From Alphaproteobacteria bacterium (GTDB lineage: Bacteria > Pseudomonadota > Alphaproteobacteria > Reyranellales > Reyranellaceae), in assembly GCA_017307275.1 (NCBI GenBank), contig JAFKFK010000056.1:1-32420 (forward strand): 32,420 nt of DNA, written 5' to 3'. Positions 16,640 to 25,012 of this stretch are shown in pieces. Below the pieces are notes generated by a model. It was not told where the DNA came from. It ran no database searches and saw nothing but the letters and a program-made list of their open reading frames with translations. The translations under genes and the position numbers were made by a program. Positions within the stretch are counted from its first letter, which is position 1. Each line of letters begins with the position of its first letter.

Positions 16640-17386
16640 TCAGTCGCGCAAACGCTGCTTGGTGCCGGTGGGCAGATAGGCGAGGTCATCGACGACCTCG
16701 CCGCGCAGCAGATGGCTTTCGACGATGCGGTCGACGCCGGCTTCGTCGACGCCACCATAGTAGGTACCTTCGGGCCAGACCTGCAGGACGGGGGCGAGCG
16801 AGCAGGGGCCGAGGCAGCTCGTCTTGGCGCTCATCGTGCCCTCGCCGGTCGTGCGCAGCGACAGCCGCTTCTGCTCGTTACGCAGATGACCCCAGATCGT
16901 CTCTGCCCCGGCGCGGATGCAGGGGCCGCCCTGACAGACCAGCACGCGACGGCGCTGGGCCGGCACGACTGATCCTTCGAGCGCTGGCGGCGTCGCCACT
17001 TTCTCGACCATCGACGCGTCCGAGTCTGTGGCGCCGACGGCAGCAGCCAGCAGCTCGCGCATCGCTGCCTGCCGGCTGAGTGCAGGCGCGATCCGGATCT
17101 CCGGCCAGGGCCGCGTGTCGGCACCCTGCCAGCGTTGCAGGGAACGCTTCACGCCGATGACGAAGCTCGGCTCGACGGGCACGAGGATCGGCAGGATCAG
17201 CACGGTCTCCTGCGTCTGCGCCAGCTCGTCCATCGCTGATCGGAGCGAGGGGGTGCCTTCCTCGGCGAAGGCGAAGAGCACACGTGTGACGCCTGGCAAG
17301 GAGGCAGTCTGATCGCGCAGCCCTTCCATCTCGCGCAAGGCGGCGCCCGTCGTGGCCGAGCGCGCAAGCAGCAGGATACTCTTCAT
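16640..17386 (-). CDS. CbiX-like domain fused to thioredoxin-like [2Fe-2S] ferredoxin
   Basis: A 248-residue two-domain protein. Residues 1 to about 120 look like a CbiX/SirB-type chelatase half (SILLLARSATTGAALREME, LILPILVPVEPSFVIGVKRS). However, the N-terminal catalytic histidine of CbiX (LLxxHGS) appears as Arg9, and the second histidine position also lacks His. Residues about 145-235 form a thioredoxin-like [2Fe-2S] ferredoxin with Cys151, Cys156, Cys191 and Cys195 (LVCQGGPCIRAG; SCLGPCSLAP). The first cysteine spacing (x4) is shorter than in the neighbouring ferredoxin. It is the last gene of the LppC-HAD operon, with a 16-base gap. Chelatase activity is doubtful; electron transfer is plausible. 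Confidence 0.82.
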   Translation of the reverse strand: MKSILLLARSATTGAALREMEGLRDQTASLPGVTRVLFAFAEEGTPSLRSAMDELAQTQETVLILPILVPVEPSFVIGVKRSLQRWQGADTRPWPEIRIAPALSRQAAMRELLAAAVGATDSDASMVEKVATPPALEGSVVPAQRRRVLVCQGGPCIRAGAETIWGHLRNEQKRLSLRTTGEGTMSAKTSCLGPCSLAPVLQVWPEGTYYGGVDEAGVDRIVESHLLRGEVVDDLAYLPTGTKQRLRD

Positions 17387-17402
17387 CGCTGGAGACGGAG
17401 CG

Positions 17403-18125
17403 TTATTCTACCAATTCGGACAGGCGCTTGATGATGCGCGACGGCTTGGCCGTCGCCTGCGTGGGCACGCCGGCCTCGAAAGGATCGTACCAGATGCCAC
17501 GCATGCCCAGAGCCTGGGGCGCCACGACTTCCCATTCGTAGTTGTCGCCGACCATCCAGGCATCCGAGGCATCGACGCCCAACCGCTCCAGCGCGTGGCG
17601 GTAGACGGCCAGCTCGGGCTTGCCCTGCCCGAATTCACCCTCGATCTGGATGTGGTGGAAGCGATGGGCGAGCTCGAAGCGCTCGATCTTGGCGCGCTGC
17701 GTGGCGGCCGCGCCGTTGGTCACGAGCGCCAACCGCACGCCGGCATCGCGCAGCGCATCGACCGTGGCGTGGGCGTCGGGATAGAGGCGGTATTCCTGGC
17801 GGCGCAGCTCGGTGAAAGAATCGGCGATGCGGTCGGCCAGCGCATCGTCAGCCCGTCCCAGCCGGGCGAGGCCGCGCCTGACGGAGAGGCGGCGCGCGCC
17901 GGGGATGTCGAGCCGCCATTTCGCGGCGGCTGCAGAATCGCTCCAGAAGGCGCGCGCTTCCTCCATCACGGCGGCCCGCACGCGCTCGATGGCGGCAGGA
18001 TCGTGTGCATCGAGGTGAGTGGCGAAGACGTTGAGCAGTCGCGTCCATGCCTCCTCGGGCTGGGCATAGGCGCGGATCAGCGTGTCGTCGAGATCGAAGA
18101 GGATTGCGCGTGGCAGGGCTGGCAT
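17403..18125 (-). CDS. HAD-superfamily hydrolase
   Basis: A 240-residue haloacid-dehalogenase-like hydrolase, probably a small-molecule phosphatase in the cytoplasm. All core motifs are present: nucleophile and acid in ILFDLDDTLI (Asp11, Asp13), motif II Thr136 in LVTNGAAAT, motif III Lys169 in GQGKPELAVY, and the metal-binding acidic motif IV VGDNYEWEV (Asp194, Glu197). A helical cap occupies about residues 20-110, placing it in subfamily I. It sits 16 bases from both neighbours in the LppC-HAD-CbiX/ferredoxin operon. The substrate is not predictable from sequence. Confidence 0.92.
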   Translation of the reverse strand: MPALPRAILFDLDDTLIRAYAQPEEAWTRLLNVFATHLDAHDPAAIERVRAAVMEEARAFWSDSAAAAKWRLDIPGARRLSVRRGLARLGRADDALADRIADSFTELRRQEYRLYPDAHATVDALRDAGVRLALVTNGAAATQRAKIERFELAHRFHHIQIEGEFGQGKPELAVYRHALERLGVDASDAWMVGDNYEWEVVAPQALGMRGIWYDPFEAGVPTQATAKPSRIIKRLSELVE

Positions 18126-18141
18126 CGTCAGGTCGCAATCG

Positions 18142-19314
18142 TCAGTTGGTTGGCCGGCCCGCGAAGCTCGTGGGAGCAGGGCTTACGACCACGCCGCGGT
18201 CGCCCTGGATTTCGATCACGGCCAGTGCGCGCTCGGAGCGGCCGTCGGGGAAGAAGCGGAAGATGCCGTCGATGCCCGACCAGCCGCTGGGGTTGGTGAT
18301 CGCGTCGGCGGAGAAGTCGCCGCCGGCCTTCAGGCGCGCCAGGTGCCCGGCGAGGGCTACGCCATCATAGGCGAGGGTGGCGAGGCGATGCGGCGGCCGG
18401 CCGTAGGTCGAGGCGAACTTGCGCTCGAAATCGGCGCGGCGTGCCGGATCGGGAGCGGCATACCAGGCGCCGCGCAGCATGGTCTCGTTACCGATGCCCG
18501 GTGTGTCCCAGACGCCGGTGCCGATAAATTGCACGGAGCGGCCGTCGATACCTGCCGTCGCGAGGGCTGCCAGCACGGCCGACACTCGCGGCGGCGCGAC
18601 GGGCACCAGGATGGCGAGCTTGCCCTCGCCCTTGGTCTCCTCGGCGAGACGGCGTGCCGGTGTGGCGAGGTCGTGGGCATTGGCGTCGAAGAATTCCACC
18701 CCGACGACCGAGCCGCCGCGCACGGCGACGTGACTTTCCAGCGTGCGCGCCATCTGTTCGCCGTAGGAGGTCTGCGGTGCGAAGGTGGCGAAGCGGCGGA
18801 TGCCCGACTCAATCGCCTTGTCGACGACCCGGCGAACCTGCGGCGGCGCCGCAATGCCCATGATCCAGACGCCGCGCTGCGCCACCTGCTCGTCGTTGGA
18901 GAAGGAGATGACGTTGGCGCCGCCCTGGCTTACCAGCGGCACCAGCGCAGTCGCCGATGTGCCGTAGAGCGGTCCCAGCACCAGGGCCGCCCCGTCGGTG
19001 CGCGCCTTGCGGTAGGCCTCGACGGCCGTGTCGGCGCTGTCGCCGCTGTCGTAGGCGGACAGCGCCAGGTCCTTGGCGCCGGTGTCGAACAGCGCCATCT
19101 CGGCAGCCTGCTGCATTTGCTGACCAATCGGCGCGGCGCGACCGCTGAGCGGCAGCAGGAGGGCGATGCGGGCCTTGCCGGAGGCCGTGGTCGACGAACC
19201 GATTTGTGGAGCAGTCGTGGTGATCGAAGCAGGCGTGCTAGTCTTCGGCGAGCCGCCGCAGGCGCCCAGCAGGAAGGCAGAGGCGGCAATCGCGAAAAGA
19301 GACCTGCGCATCAT
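18142..19314 (-). CDS. LppC-like outer-membrane lipoprotein (penicillin-binding protein activator family)
   Basis: A 390-residue lipoprotein with a periplasmic-binding-protein-like fold, related to LppC/LpoA and branched-chain amino acid receptors. LpoA activates PBP1a in enterobacteria; in alphaproteobacteria the role is inferred. A lipoprotein signal is clear: MMRRSLFAIAASAFLLGAC with the lipid-modified cysteine at position 19. A Thr/Ser-rich linker and IALLLPLSGRAAPIGQQMQ follow. Two adjacent ATG codons (19314 and 19311) are both possible starts; a GGAG lies about 10 bases upstream. It is divergent from rsmI, a conserved pairing, and heads the operon with the HAD and CbiX/ferredoxin genes. 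Confidence 0.9.
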   Translation of the reverse strand: MMRRSLFAIAASAFLLGACGGSPKTSTPASITTTAPQIGSSTTASGKARIALLLPLSGRAAPIGQQMQQAAEMALFDTGAKDLALSAYDSGDSADTAVEAYRKARTDGAALVLGPLYGTSATALVPLVSQGGANVISFSNDEQVAQRGVWIMGIAAPPQVRRVVDKAIESGIRRFATFAPQTSYGEQMARTLESHVAVRGGSVVGVEFFDANAHDLATPARRLAEETKGEGKLAILVPVAPPRVSAVLAALATAGIDGRSVQFIGTGVWDTPGIGNETMLRGAWYAAPDPARRADFERKFASTYGRPPHRLATLAYDGVALAGHLARLKAGGDFSADAITNPSGWSGIDGIFRFFPDGRSERALAVIEIQGDRGVVVSPAPTSFAGRPTN

Positions 19315-19362
19315 CGGTGCGAAACTCCGGCAAACGGCTGCGGAAGGATGGGAACGGACGGC

Positions 19363-20274
19363 GTGAACGAACAAGTGCAAGCTGAAGGGCAAGCTGAAGG
19401 GCAAGCTACCGGGGGGCAGGCCCCGCGTAAACCGCCGCTGGAGGCGGGGCTGCATATTGTTGCCACGCCGATCGGTAACATGGGTGACATCACGCTGCGT
19501 GCACTCGATACCCTGCGCGCCGCCGACCTGATTGCTTGCGAGGATACCCGCGTGTTCGCCAAGCTCGCCAACCATTATGGCATCGCCGCTCCGACCGTGG
19601 CCTACAGCGATGCCACGCAGGACGCCGCCGAGCCGCGGATTGTGCGCGCACTGGCAGCCGGCAAGCGGGTCGCACTGGTCTCCGATGCCGGCATGCCGCT
19701 GATCTCCGATCCCGGCTACCGGCTGGTCCGCGCCGCGCTGGCGGGCGGGCATAAAGTGAGTTCCGCGCCCGGCGCTTCGGCCGTGCCGATGGCGTTGGCG
19801 CTTTCCGGCCTCCCCACGGACCGCTTCTTCTTCGCCGGGTTCCTGCCGGCCAAGCCGACGGAGCGCCGCCGGGCGATCGGCGAGACGGGCTCCGTGCCGT
19901 CGACACTGGTCTTCTTCGAGGCCCCCCATCGGCTCGCCGAGTCGCTGCAGGACCTTGCCGAACTGCTGGGCGACCGTCCCGCCGCCGTCGCACGCGAGCT
20001 CACCAAGCTGTTCGAGGAAGTACGTCGAGCCTCGCTGCACGAACTTGCCCGCTATTACGCACGCCATCCCGACGTGAAGGGGGAGATCGTGATCGTGATC
20101 GGCCCACCGTCCGAAGAGACAGCACAGAGCGCCGACACGATCGACACGGCATTGCGCACGGCGATGGAGGCAGCCTCGGTGAAGGATGCGGCGGCCGAAG
20201 TGGCGGCCCGCTATGGATTGAAGCGCCGCGACGTCTACGCTCGTGCGCTGGAGCTGAAGCGAGGCGCGGCATGA
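19363..20274 (+). CDS. rsmI: 16S rRNA (cytidine1402-2'-O)-methyltransferase
   Basis: SAM-dependent tetrapyrrole-methylase-fold enzyme that 2'-O-methylates C1402 in the decoding centre of 16S rRNA. The signatures are ATPIGNMGDITLRAL near residue 34, ACEDTRVFAKLANHYGI near 58 and SDAGMPLISDPGYRLV near 107. The product is 303 residues from the GTG at 19363, which has GGGA 9 bases upstream. An ATG at 19348 is an alternative, but its purine-rich site directly abuts the codon. The N-terminal extension contains a tandem AEGQAEGQA encoded by a repeated 12-base unit and is probably disordered. It is followed 10 bases later by yraN. Confidence 0.95.
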   Translation: MNEQVQAEGQAEGQATGGQAPRKPPLEAGLHIVATPIGNMGDITLRALDTLRAADLIACEDTRVFAKLANHYGIAAPTVAYSDATQDAAEPRIVRALAAGKRVALVSDAGMPLISDPGYRLVRAALAGGHKVSSAPGASAVPMALALSGLPTDRFFFAGFLPAKPTERRRAIGETGSVPSTLVFFEAPHRLAESLQDLAELLGDRPAAVARELTKLFEEVRRASLHELARYYARHPDVKGEIVIVIGPPSEETAQSADTIDTALRTAMEAASVKDAAAEVAARYGLKRRDVYARALELKRGAA

Positions 20275-20284
20275 GGAGCGTTGC

Positions 20285-20650
20285 ATGAGCGTCGAGACAC
20301 GCCAGCGGGCCCATCGGCTGGGGCATGCCGCGGAATGGCGTGCGGTGTGGCGGCTCAGGATCGCGGGCTACACGATCCTGGCGCGGCGCTACAAGACGCG
20401 GCTGGGTGAGATCGACATCGTGGCGCGGCGCGGCAACGTGCTGGCCTTCGTCGAGGTGAAGGCACGGCGGCAGGTGACGGCCGCCGCCGAAGCGCTGGGG
20501 CAGCGACAGTTCGGTCGGATGGCGCGCTCTGCCAGTCTGTTCCTGGCGGAGCATCCGCGCCATGCGGTCTGCGCCGTACGTTTCGATGCAATACTGGTGG
20601 GTGGTCTTTGGCCGCGCCATCTACCTGACGTCTGGCAACCGCCGGAGTGA
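20285..20650 (+). CDS. yraN: YraN / UPF0102 family nuclease-like protein
   Basis: A 121-residue protein of the UPF0102 family, which has a Holliday-junction-resolvase-like fold with a PD-(D/E)XK-type active site. The likely catalytic residues are Asp44 in LGEIDIVARR and Glu57/Lys59 in LAFVEVKAR; an N-terminal RAHRLGHAAEWRAVW helix is typical. The biological role of the family is not settled. It lies directly after rsmI, its usual partner, and 3 bases before the SirB1-type gene. Length and motifs are normal. Confidence 0.93.
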   Translation: MSVETRQRAHRLGHAAEWRAVWRLRIAGYTILARRYKTRLGEIDIVARRGNVLAFVEVKARRQVTAAAEALGQRQFGRMARSASLFLAEHPRHAVCAVRFDAILVGGLWPRHLPDVWQPPE

Positions 20651-20653
20651 GAT

Positions 20654-21499
20654 GTGGCGGATACCGAGCATCATAATCAACAAGGCCTGTCGCGACTGCG
20701 CGATCTGTGTGCCGGCGATGGCGAACGGCTGGACCTGCTCGAGGCGGGCTTCGCGCTCAGCACGCTGCATGCTGACGAGAGTCTTGATCTCGTGCCGTTT
20801 CGCCAGCATGTCGCGGCGATGGCCGATGCCGTGGCTGACCTTGTGCGCCGCCGCGGCGCGGCGCCCGAGATGTTGGCCGAGGTCATCGCGCGCGCCTATG
20901 CCTATCGCGGCGACAGCGAGAGCTACGACGACCTTCAGAATGCCGACCTCGTGCGGGTTATCGAGCGGCGCAAGGGCCTGCCGGTCGCGCTGTCGATTCT
21001 CTACCTGCATGTCGCACGCGCCCAGGCCTGGGAGGCAGAGGGTCTGGCCTTTCCGGGCCACTTCCTGATCCGCATCGGCATCGATGGCACGCGCTACGTC
21101 GTCGATCCTTTCCATGAAGGCAGCGTGCGCGATGCCGCCGAGCTTCGGGCACTGCTGCGGCAGGTGCTGGGGCCGGGCGCCGAACTGCAACCGGCTCATT
21201 TCGATCCGGTTTCCGACCGAGACGTGCTGCTGCGTCTGGAAAACAACGTCCGACTGCGTCTGGCCAAGCGCGAGGACTGGGGCCAGGCGGCGCGTTCGCT
21301 CGACCGCATGCTGGCGATCGCGCCGGACCGCGCCGACCTGCTGTTCGAGGCGGGCCAGCTCAATGCCCGGCTCGACAAGCGGCGTGCCGCCATCGCTGCC
21401 TACGAACGTCTCCTCGGCCTCGAGGAGAGTGCAGGCGATCGGGAGTTGCGCCTGCGCGCTGCGGCCCTGTTGCAGGAACTGCGTCGCGGCCTTAACTGA
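20654..21499 (+). CDS. SirB1 family protein (transglutaminase-like core plus TPR)
   Basis: A 281-residue protein resembling the SirB1/YchA group. The transglutaminase-like core carries RVIERRKGLPVALSILYLHV near residue 100, LAFPGHFLIRIGIDG and RYVVDPFHEGS. A C-terminal TPR-like region at about 195-280 includes RADLLFEAGQLNARLDKRRA. The function of the family is not established. The start is a GTG 3 bases after the yraN stop, with GGAG overlapping the end of yraN, which implies coupled translation. It lies between yraN and gshB in a conserved alphaproteobacterial block. Confidence 0.88.
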   Translation: MADTEHHNQQGLSRLRDLCAGDGERLDLLEAGFALSTLHADESLDLVPFRQHVAAMADAVADLVRRRGAAPEMLAEVIARAYAYRGDSESYDDLQNADLVRVIERRKGLPVALSILYLHVARAQAWEAEGLAFPGHFLIRIGIDGTRYVVDPFHEGSVRDAAELRALLRQVLGPGAELQPAHFDPVSDRDVLLRLENNVRLRLAKREDWGQAARSLDRMLAIAPDRADLLFEAGQLNARLDKRRAAIAAYERLLGLEESAGDRELRLRAAALLQELRRGLN

Positions 21500-21562
21500 A
21501 GGCTGCAGCGCGTCCAACTTCGTTACCGCCATCTTTCTTAATCGATTGCGCAAGGAAATCTC

Positions 21563-22534
21563 ATGAAGCTCAACGTCGCCATCCAGATGGACCATGTGTC
21601 GACCATCGACATCGACGGCGACTCGACCTTCGTGCTGGGGTTGGAGGCGGAACGGCGCGGCTACGACGTGTGGCATTACACGCCGTCGGACCTGATCTTT
21701 CGCGACCGCAAGGTGCTGGCGCGGGCCCAGCCGATGAAGCTCCGGCGCGAGAAGGGCAATCACTTCACCTTGGGGGCACCCGAGATGCTCGACCTTTCCA
21801 AGGTCGACGTCGTCCTGCTGCGCCAGGATCCGCCCTTCGACATGTCCTACATCACGACGACGCATCTGCTGGAGCATGTGCATCCGAAGACGTTGGTGGT
21901 GAACGATCCGGCGAGTGTTCGGAATGCGCCGGAAAAGCTCTATGTCACGCACTTCGACGGCGTGATGCCGCCAACGCTGATCACCTCCGACGTCCGCGCC
22001 ATTCGCGAGTTCCGCGACGAACACAAGGACATCATCCTGAAGCCGCTGTTCGGCAATGGCGGCGCCGGAGTCTTCCGGGTGCGGCCCGACGATGAAAACT
22101 TCGCCTCGTTGCTCGAGATGTTCTCGCAGCGGAGCCGCGAGCCGGTCATCGCCCAGCGTTACCTGCCGGAGGTTCGGAAGGGCGACAAGCGGATCATCCT
22201 GATCGATGGCAAGGCGGTCGGCGCTATCGACCGCGTGCCGGCAGAGGGTGAAGCGCGTTCCAACATGCATGTCGGCGGCAAGGCGGTGAAGGCCTCGCTC
22301 ACCAAGCGCGACATCGAGCTTTGCGAGACGATCGGGCCGGAGCTCGCGAAGCGTGGCCTGATCTTCGTTGGCATCGACGTCATCGGCGACTATCTCACCG
22401 AAATTAATGTTACGTCCCCGACGGGCCTGCAGCAGATCAACCGCTTCGACGGTGTTTCTCTGGAGGCTCAAATCTGGGATCGCATCGAGGTCCGCTACCA
22501 GGAAACACGCCATCCGCAGACGGAGAAGAAGTAA
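21563..22534 (+). CDS. gshB: Glutathione synthase
   Basis: ATP-grasp ligase of 323 residues joining gamma-glutamylcysteine and glycine to give glutathione in the cytoplasm. The N-terminus VAIQMDHVSTIDIDGDSTF is family-typical. RQDPPFDMSYITTTHLLE, KPLFGNGGAGVFRV (ATP-grasp loop) and INVTSPTGLQQINRFDG complete the pattern. A good AAGGAAA site precedes the ATG. The 63-base gap before it is the only real break in this block and could hold a promoter, though none is obvious. The next gene's ATG follows its stop codon with no spacer. Confidence 0.96.
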   Translation: MKLNVAIQMDHVSTIDIDGDSTFVLGLEAERRGYDVWHYTPSDLIFRDRKVLARAQPMKLRREKGNHFTLGAPEMLDLSKVDVVLLRQDPPFDMSYITTTHLLEHVHPKTLVVNDPASVRNAPEKLYVTHFDGVMPPTLITSDVRAIREFRDEHKDIILKPLFGNGGAGVFRVRPDDENFASLLEMFSQRSREPVIAQRYLPEVRKGDKRIILIDGKAVGAIDRVPAEGEARSNMHVGGKAVKASLTKRDIELCETIGPELAKRGLIFVGIDVIGDYLTEINVTSPTGLQQINRFDGVSLEAQIWDRIEVRYQETRHPQTEKK

Positions 22535-23101
22535 ATGATTCGCCGTACGTTTCTTTGTGGTTTCACGGCATCGCTCGCGGCCCTGTCGGCCGGCGCCGCG
22601 TTGGCTCAAAACGACATCTTCGCCATGAAGCCGATCGCGAAAGCCGTGCTCGAAGGCGACGAGGAAAAGGTACGCCAGGCGCTGCTCAAGAACGAGAATC
22701 CGAACCAGACCGCCAACAATGGCACGCCCTTGCTGATCGTAGCCGTGCAGTCCGGTCATATCCCCATCGTCGAGACCCTGCTGAAGGGCGGAGCGATCGT
22801 CGATACCGTCGATCGCGAAAGCTACACGGCGCTCATGCGGGCCACCGAGAAGAACGATGTCGACATCGTCGAGATCCTGTTGCGACGGAACGCCAGTACG
22901 CGCGCGCAGAATCGGCAAGGGCAGACGGCCCTGATGATCGCATCGGGGCGGGGCTATACCGAGGTGGTCAAGCTGCTGCTCGACAAGAAGGCCGACCCCA
23001 ACATGCGCGACTTCACGGGCCGCTCGGCCCTGAGTTACGCCAAGCAGAACAATCGCGGCGCCGTCGACGCGATGCTGCGCCGCGCCGGCGCCAAGGAATG
23101 A
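22535..23101 (+). CDS. Exported ankyrin-repeat protein
   Basis: A 188-residue protein with a cleavable signal peptide (MIRRTFLCGFTASLAALSAG then AALA, cut before Gln25); the RR pair near the start is compatible with Tat export. The mature part consists of about four to five ankyrin repeats from residue 33 to the end, with clear units around NNGTPLLIVAVQSGHIPIVE, SYTALMRATEKNDVDIVEIL and GQTALMIASGRGYTEVVKLL. It is likely a periplasmic protein-interaction module of unknown partner. Its ATG abuts the gshB stop and its own stop overlaps the arfB start (ATGA), so all three genes appear translationally coupled. Confidence 0.9.
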   Translation: MIRRTFLCGFTASLAALSAGAALAQNDIFAMKPIAKAVLEGDEEKVRQALLKNENPNQTANNGTPLLIVAVQSGHIPIVETLLKGGAIVDTVDRESYTALMRATEKNDVDIVEILLRRNASTRAQNRQGQTALMIASGRGYTEVVKLLLDKKADPNMRDFTGRSALSYAKQNNRGAVDAMLRRAGAKE

Positions 23102-23541
23102 CTGCTGCCGTCGGGACCGCGCCGCTGCGGATCACCGGCGGCCTCAGCATCGATCCGGCCGAGATCCAGGAGAGCTTCGTACGTGCCGCCGGGCCGGGTG
23201 GGCAGCACGTCAACACGACCTCGACGGCAGTGCAGCTACGCTTCGACGTCCGGCACTCGCCGTCGCTGCCCGAGGCGGTGCGGCAGCGGCTGGAACGGCT
23301 GGCGGGCCGTCGGCTGACGCGCGAGGGGGTGCTGGTGCTGGTGGCGCAGGGCCAGCGCAGCCAGCTCCGCAACCGCGAAGAAGCGTTAGCCCGTCTGATT
23401 GACCTGATTCGCGAGGCGGCCCGTCCACCGATCCCGCGCAAGAAGACGAAGCCGACCAAGGCCAGCAAGCGCCGCCGGGTCGACGACAAGAAGCGACATG
23501 GGGCGATCAAGTCCCTGCGGCGCAAAGGGTCGGACGATTAG
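23098..23541 (+). CDS. arfB: Alternative ribosome-rescue factor / peptidyl-tRNA hydrolase
   Basis: A 147-residue release-factor-like protein (ArfB/YaeJ) that frees ribosomes stalled without a stop codon. The catalytic GGQ motif is at residues 34-36 in VRAAGPGGQHVNTTSTA. The C-terminus is the expected basic tail (IPRKKTKPTKASKRRRVDD and onward), which in ArfB enters the empty mRNA channel. The start ATG overlaps the ankyrin gene's TGA by 4 bases. There is no full-length RF1/RF2 core, so it is not a standard release factor. Confidence 0.94.
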   Translation: MTAAVGTAPLRITGGLSIDPAEIQESFVRAAGPGGQHVNTTSTAVQLRFDVRHSPSLPEAVRQRLERLAGRRLTREGVLVLVAQGQRSQLRNREEALARLIDLIREAARPPIPRKKTKPTKASKRRRVDDKKRHGAIKSLRRKGSDD

Positions 23542-23595
23542 CTTCCTGTCACGTCGGCCATGCTAGGGTCGCACCCCTAATCAGGAGGTGGCCGG

Positions 23596-24999
23596 ATGGC
23601 TGATGTTCGCAAGGAAACCGACAGCCTGGGTGAGGTGAGCGTTCCGGCTGACAAGCTCTGGGGCGCACAGACACAGCGCTCGCTGGAGCATTTCAGCATC
23701 GGCAAGGACCTGATCCCGCGGGAGATGATCACGGCCTATGCGACGCTCAAGAAGGCCTGCGCCAACGCCAACCATGCCGGCAAGCGGCTGGACGACACGG
23801 CGCACAAGTTGATCGTCCAATCCTGCGACGAGATTCTTGCCGGCCAGCATCACGACATGTTCCCGCTCCACGTCTGGATGACCGGCAGTGGCACGCAGTT
23901 CAACATGAACGTGAACGAGGTGATCTCCAATCGCTGCTGCCAGATCGCGGGAACGCCGCTCGGCTCCAAGAAGCCGGTGCATCCCAACGATCACGTGAAC
24001 ATGTCGCAATCCTCGAACGACACGTTCCCCTCCGCCATGTACATCGCCGCGGCCGTGAACACGGCGGAACGGCTGCTGCCGGCGGTCAAGGCGATGCGCG
24101 ATGCGATTGCCGTGAAAGCCAAGGAATGGGACGGCATCGTCAAGATCGGCCGCACCCATATGCAGGATGCCACGCCGATCACACTCGGCCAGGAGTGGTC
24201 AGGCTATGCCGGCATGCTGTCGGATAATGTCGGACGCATCGAAGATGCGCTGAAGGATGTCTATCATCTGGCGCTTGGCGGCACAGCCGTCGGCACCGGC
24301 ATCAACGCGGCTCCTGGCTTTGCCGAAGCGGGGGCAGAGGAGATCGCCAAGCTCACCGGGCTTCCCTTCATCAGCGCCCCCAACAAGTTCACCGTGCAGG
24401 GTGCACACGATGCGCTGGTGCAGCTCTCAGGTTCGTTCCGCACGCTCGCGGTCTCGCTCTACAAGATCGCCAACGACATCCGGCTGATGTCCTGCGGCCC
24501 GCGTGCCGGTTTTGCCGAACTCGAGATTCCGGAGAACGAGCCGGGCTCGTCGATCATGCCGGGCAAGGTCAATCCGACACAGGCCGAGGCCCTCACCATG
24601 ATCGCCGTTCAGGTGATGGCCAACGACGTGGCGGTGGGCTTCGGCGGCGCCGGCGGCTATCTCGAAATGAACGTCTACAAGCCGCTGATGATCTACAACA
24701 TCGCGCACTCGATCACGCTGATGACCGACGGCTGTGACAACTTCCGCAAGTACCTGATCGAGGGCACCAAGCCCAATCTCAAGAAGATCAAGGAATATGT
24801 CGACCGTTCGTTGATGCTGGTGACGGCGCTGGCGCCGGTGATCGGCTACGACAAGGCCTCGCAGATCGCCCACTACGCCACGGATCACGACCTGACCTTG
24901 AAGCAGGCAGCGTTGAAGCTGGGCTTCGTGACCGAAGCCGAGTTCGACCGCGTGGTCGATCCCTCGAAGATGGTGCATCCCTACGTGGCGAAGGGCTAG
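23596..24999 (+). CDS. fumC: Fumarate hydratase, class II
   Basis: Oxygen-stable, iron-free fumarase of 467 residues interconverting fumarate and malate in the TCA cycle. Conserved regions are DKLWGAQTQRSLEHF at the N-terminus, the substrate-binding HPNDHVNMSQSSNDTFP near residue 133, and the signature loop GSSIMPGKVNPTQAEAL near 316. A strong AGGAGG about 7 bases before the ATG fits high expression. The 54 bases separating it from arfB probably include its own promoter, though I could not fix one. Aspartase or argininosuccinate lyase are related, but the N-terminus and loop favour fumarase. Confidence 0.95.
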   Translation: MADVRKETDSLGEVSVPADKLWGAQTQRSLEHFSIGKDLIPREMITAYATLKKACANANHAGKRLDDTAHKLIVQSCDEILAGQHHDMFPLHVWMTGSGTQFNMNVNEVISNRCCQIAGTPLGSKKPVHPNDHVNMSQSSNDTFPSAMYIAAAVNTAERLLPAVKAMRDAIAVKAKEWDGIVKIGRTHMQDATPITLGQEWSGYAGMLSDNVGRIEDALKDVYHLALGGTAVGTGINAAPGFAEAGAEEIAKLTGLPFISAPNKFTVQGAHDALVQLSGSFRTLAVSLYKIANDIRLMSCGPRAGFAELEIPENEPGSSIMPGKVNPTQAEALTMIAVQVMANDVAVGFGGAGGYLEMNVYKPLMIYNIAHSITLMTDGCDNFRKYLIEGTKPNLKKIKEYVDRSLMLVTALAPVIGYDKASQIAHYATDHDLTLKQAALKLGFVTEAEFDRVVDPSKMVHPYVAKG

Positions 25000-25012
25000 C
25001 GGCGGCGGGGCT

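Noticed and set aside
18082..19362. Long plus-strand open frame preceding rsmI that would give a 730-residue fusion.
   Set aside because: Everything before the RsmI core is antisense of the LppC lipoprotein gene and looks non-coding in composition.
20621..22918. A 765-residue open frame on the minus strand across the SirB1 and gshB genes.
   Set aside because: High GC leaves long antisense frames open. Its composition is His/Arg/Gln-rich with no domain, and the opposite strand carries well-known genes.
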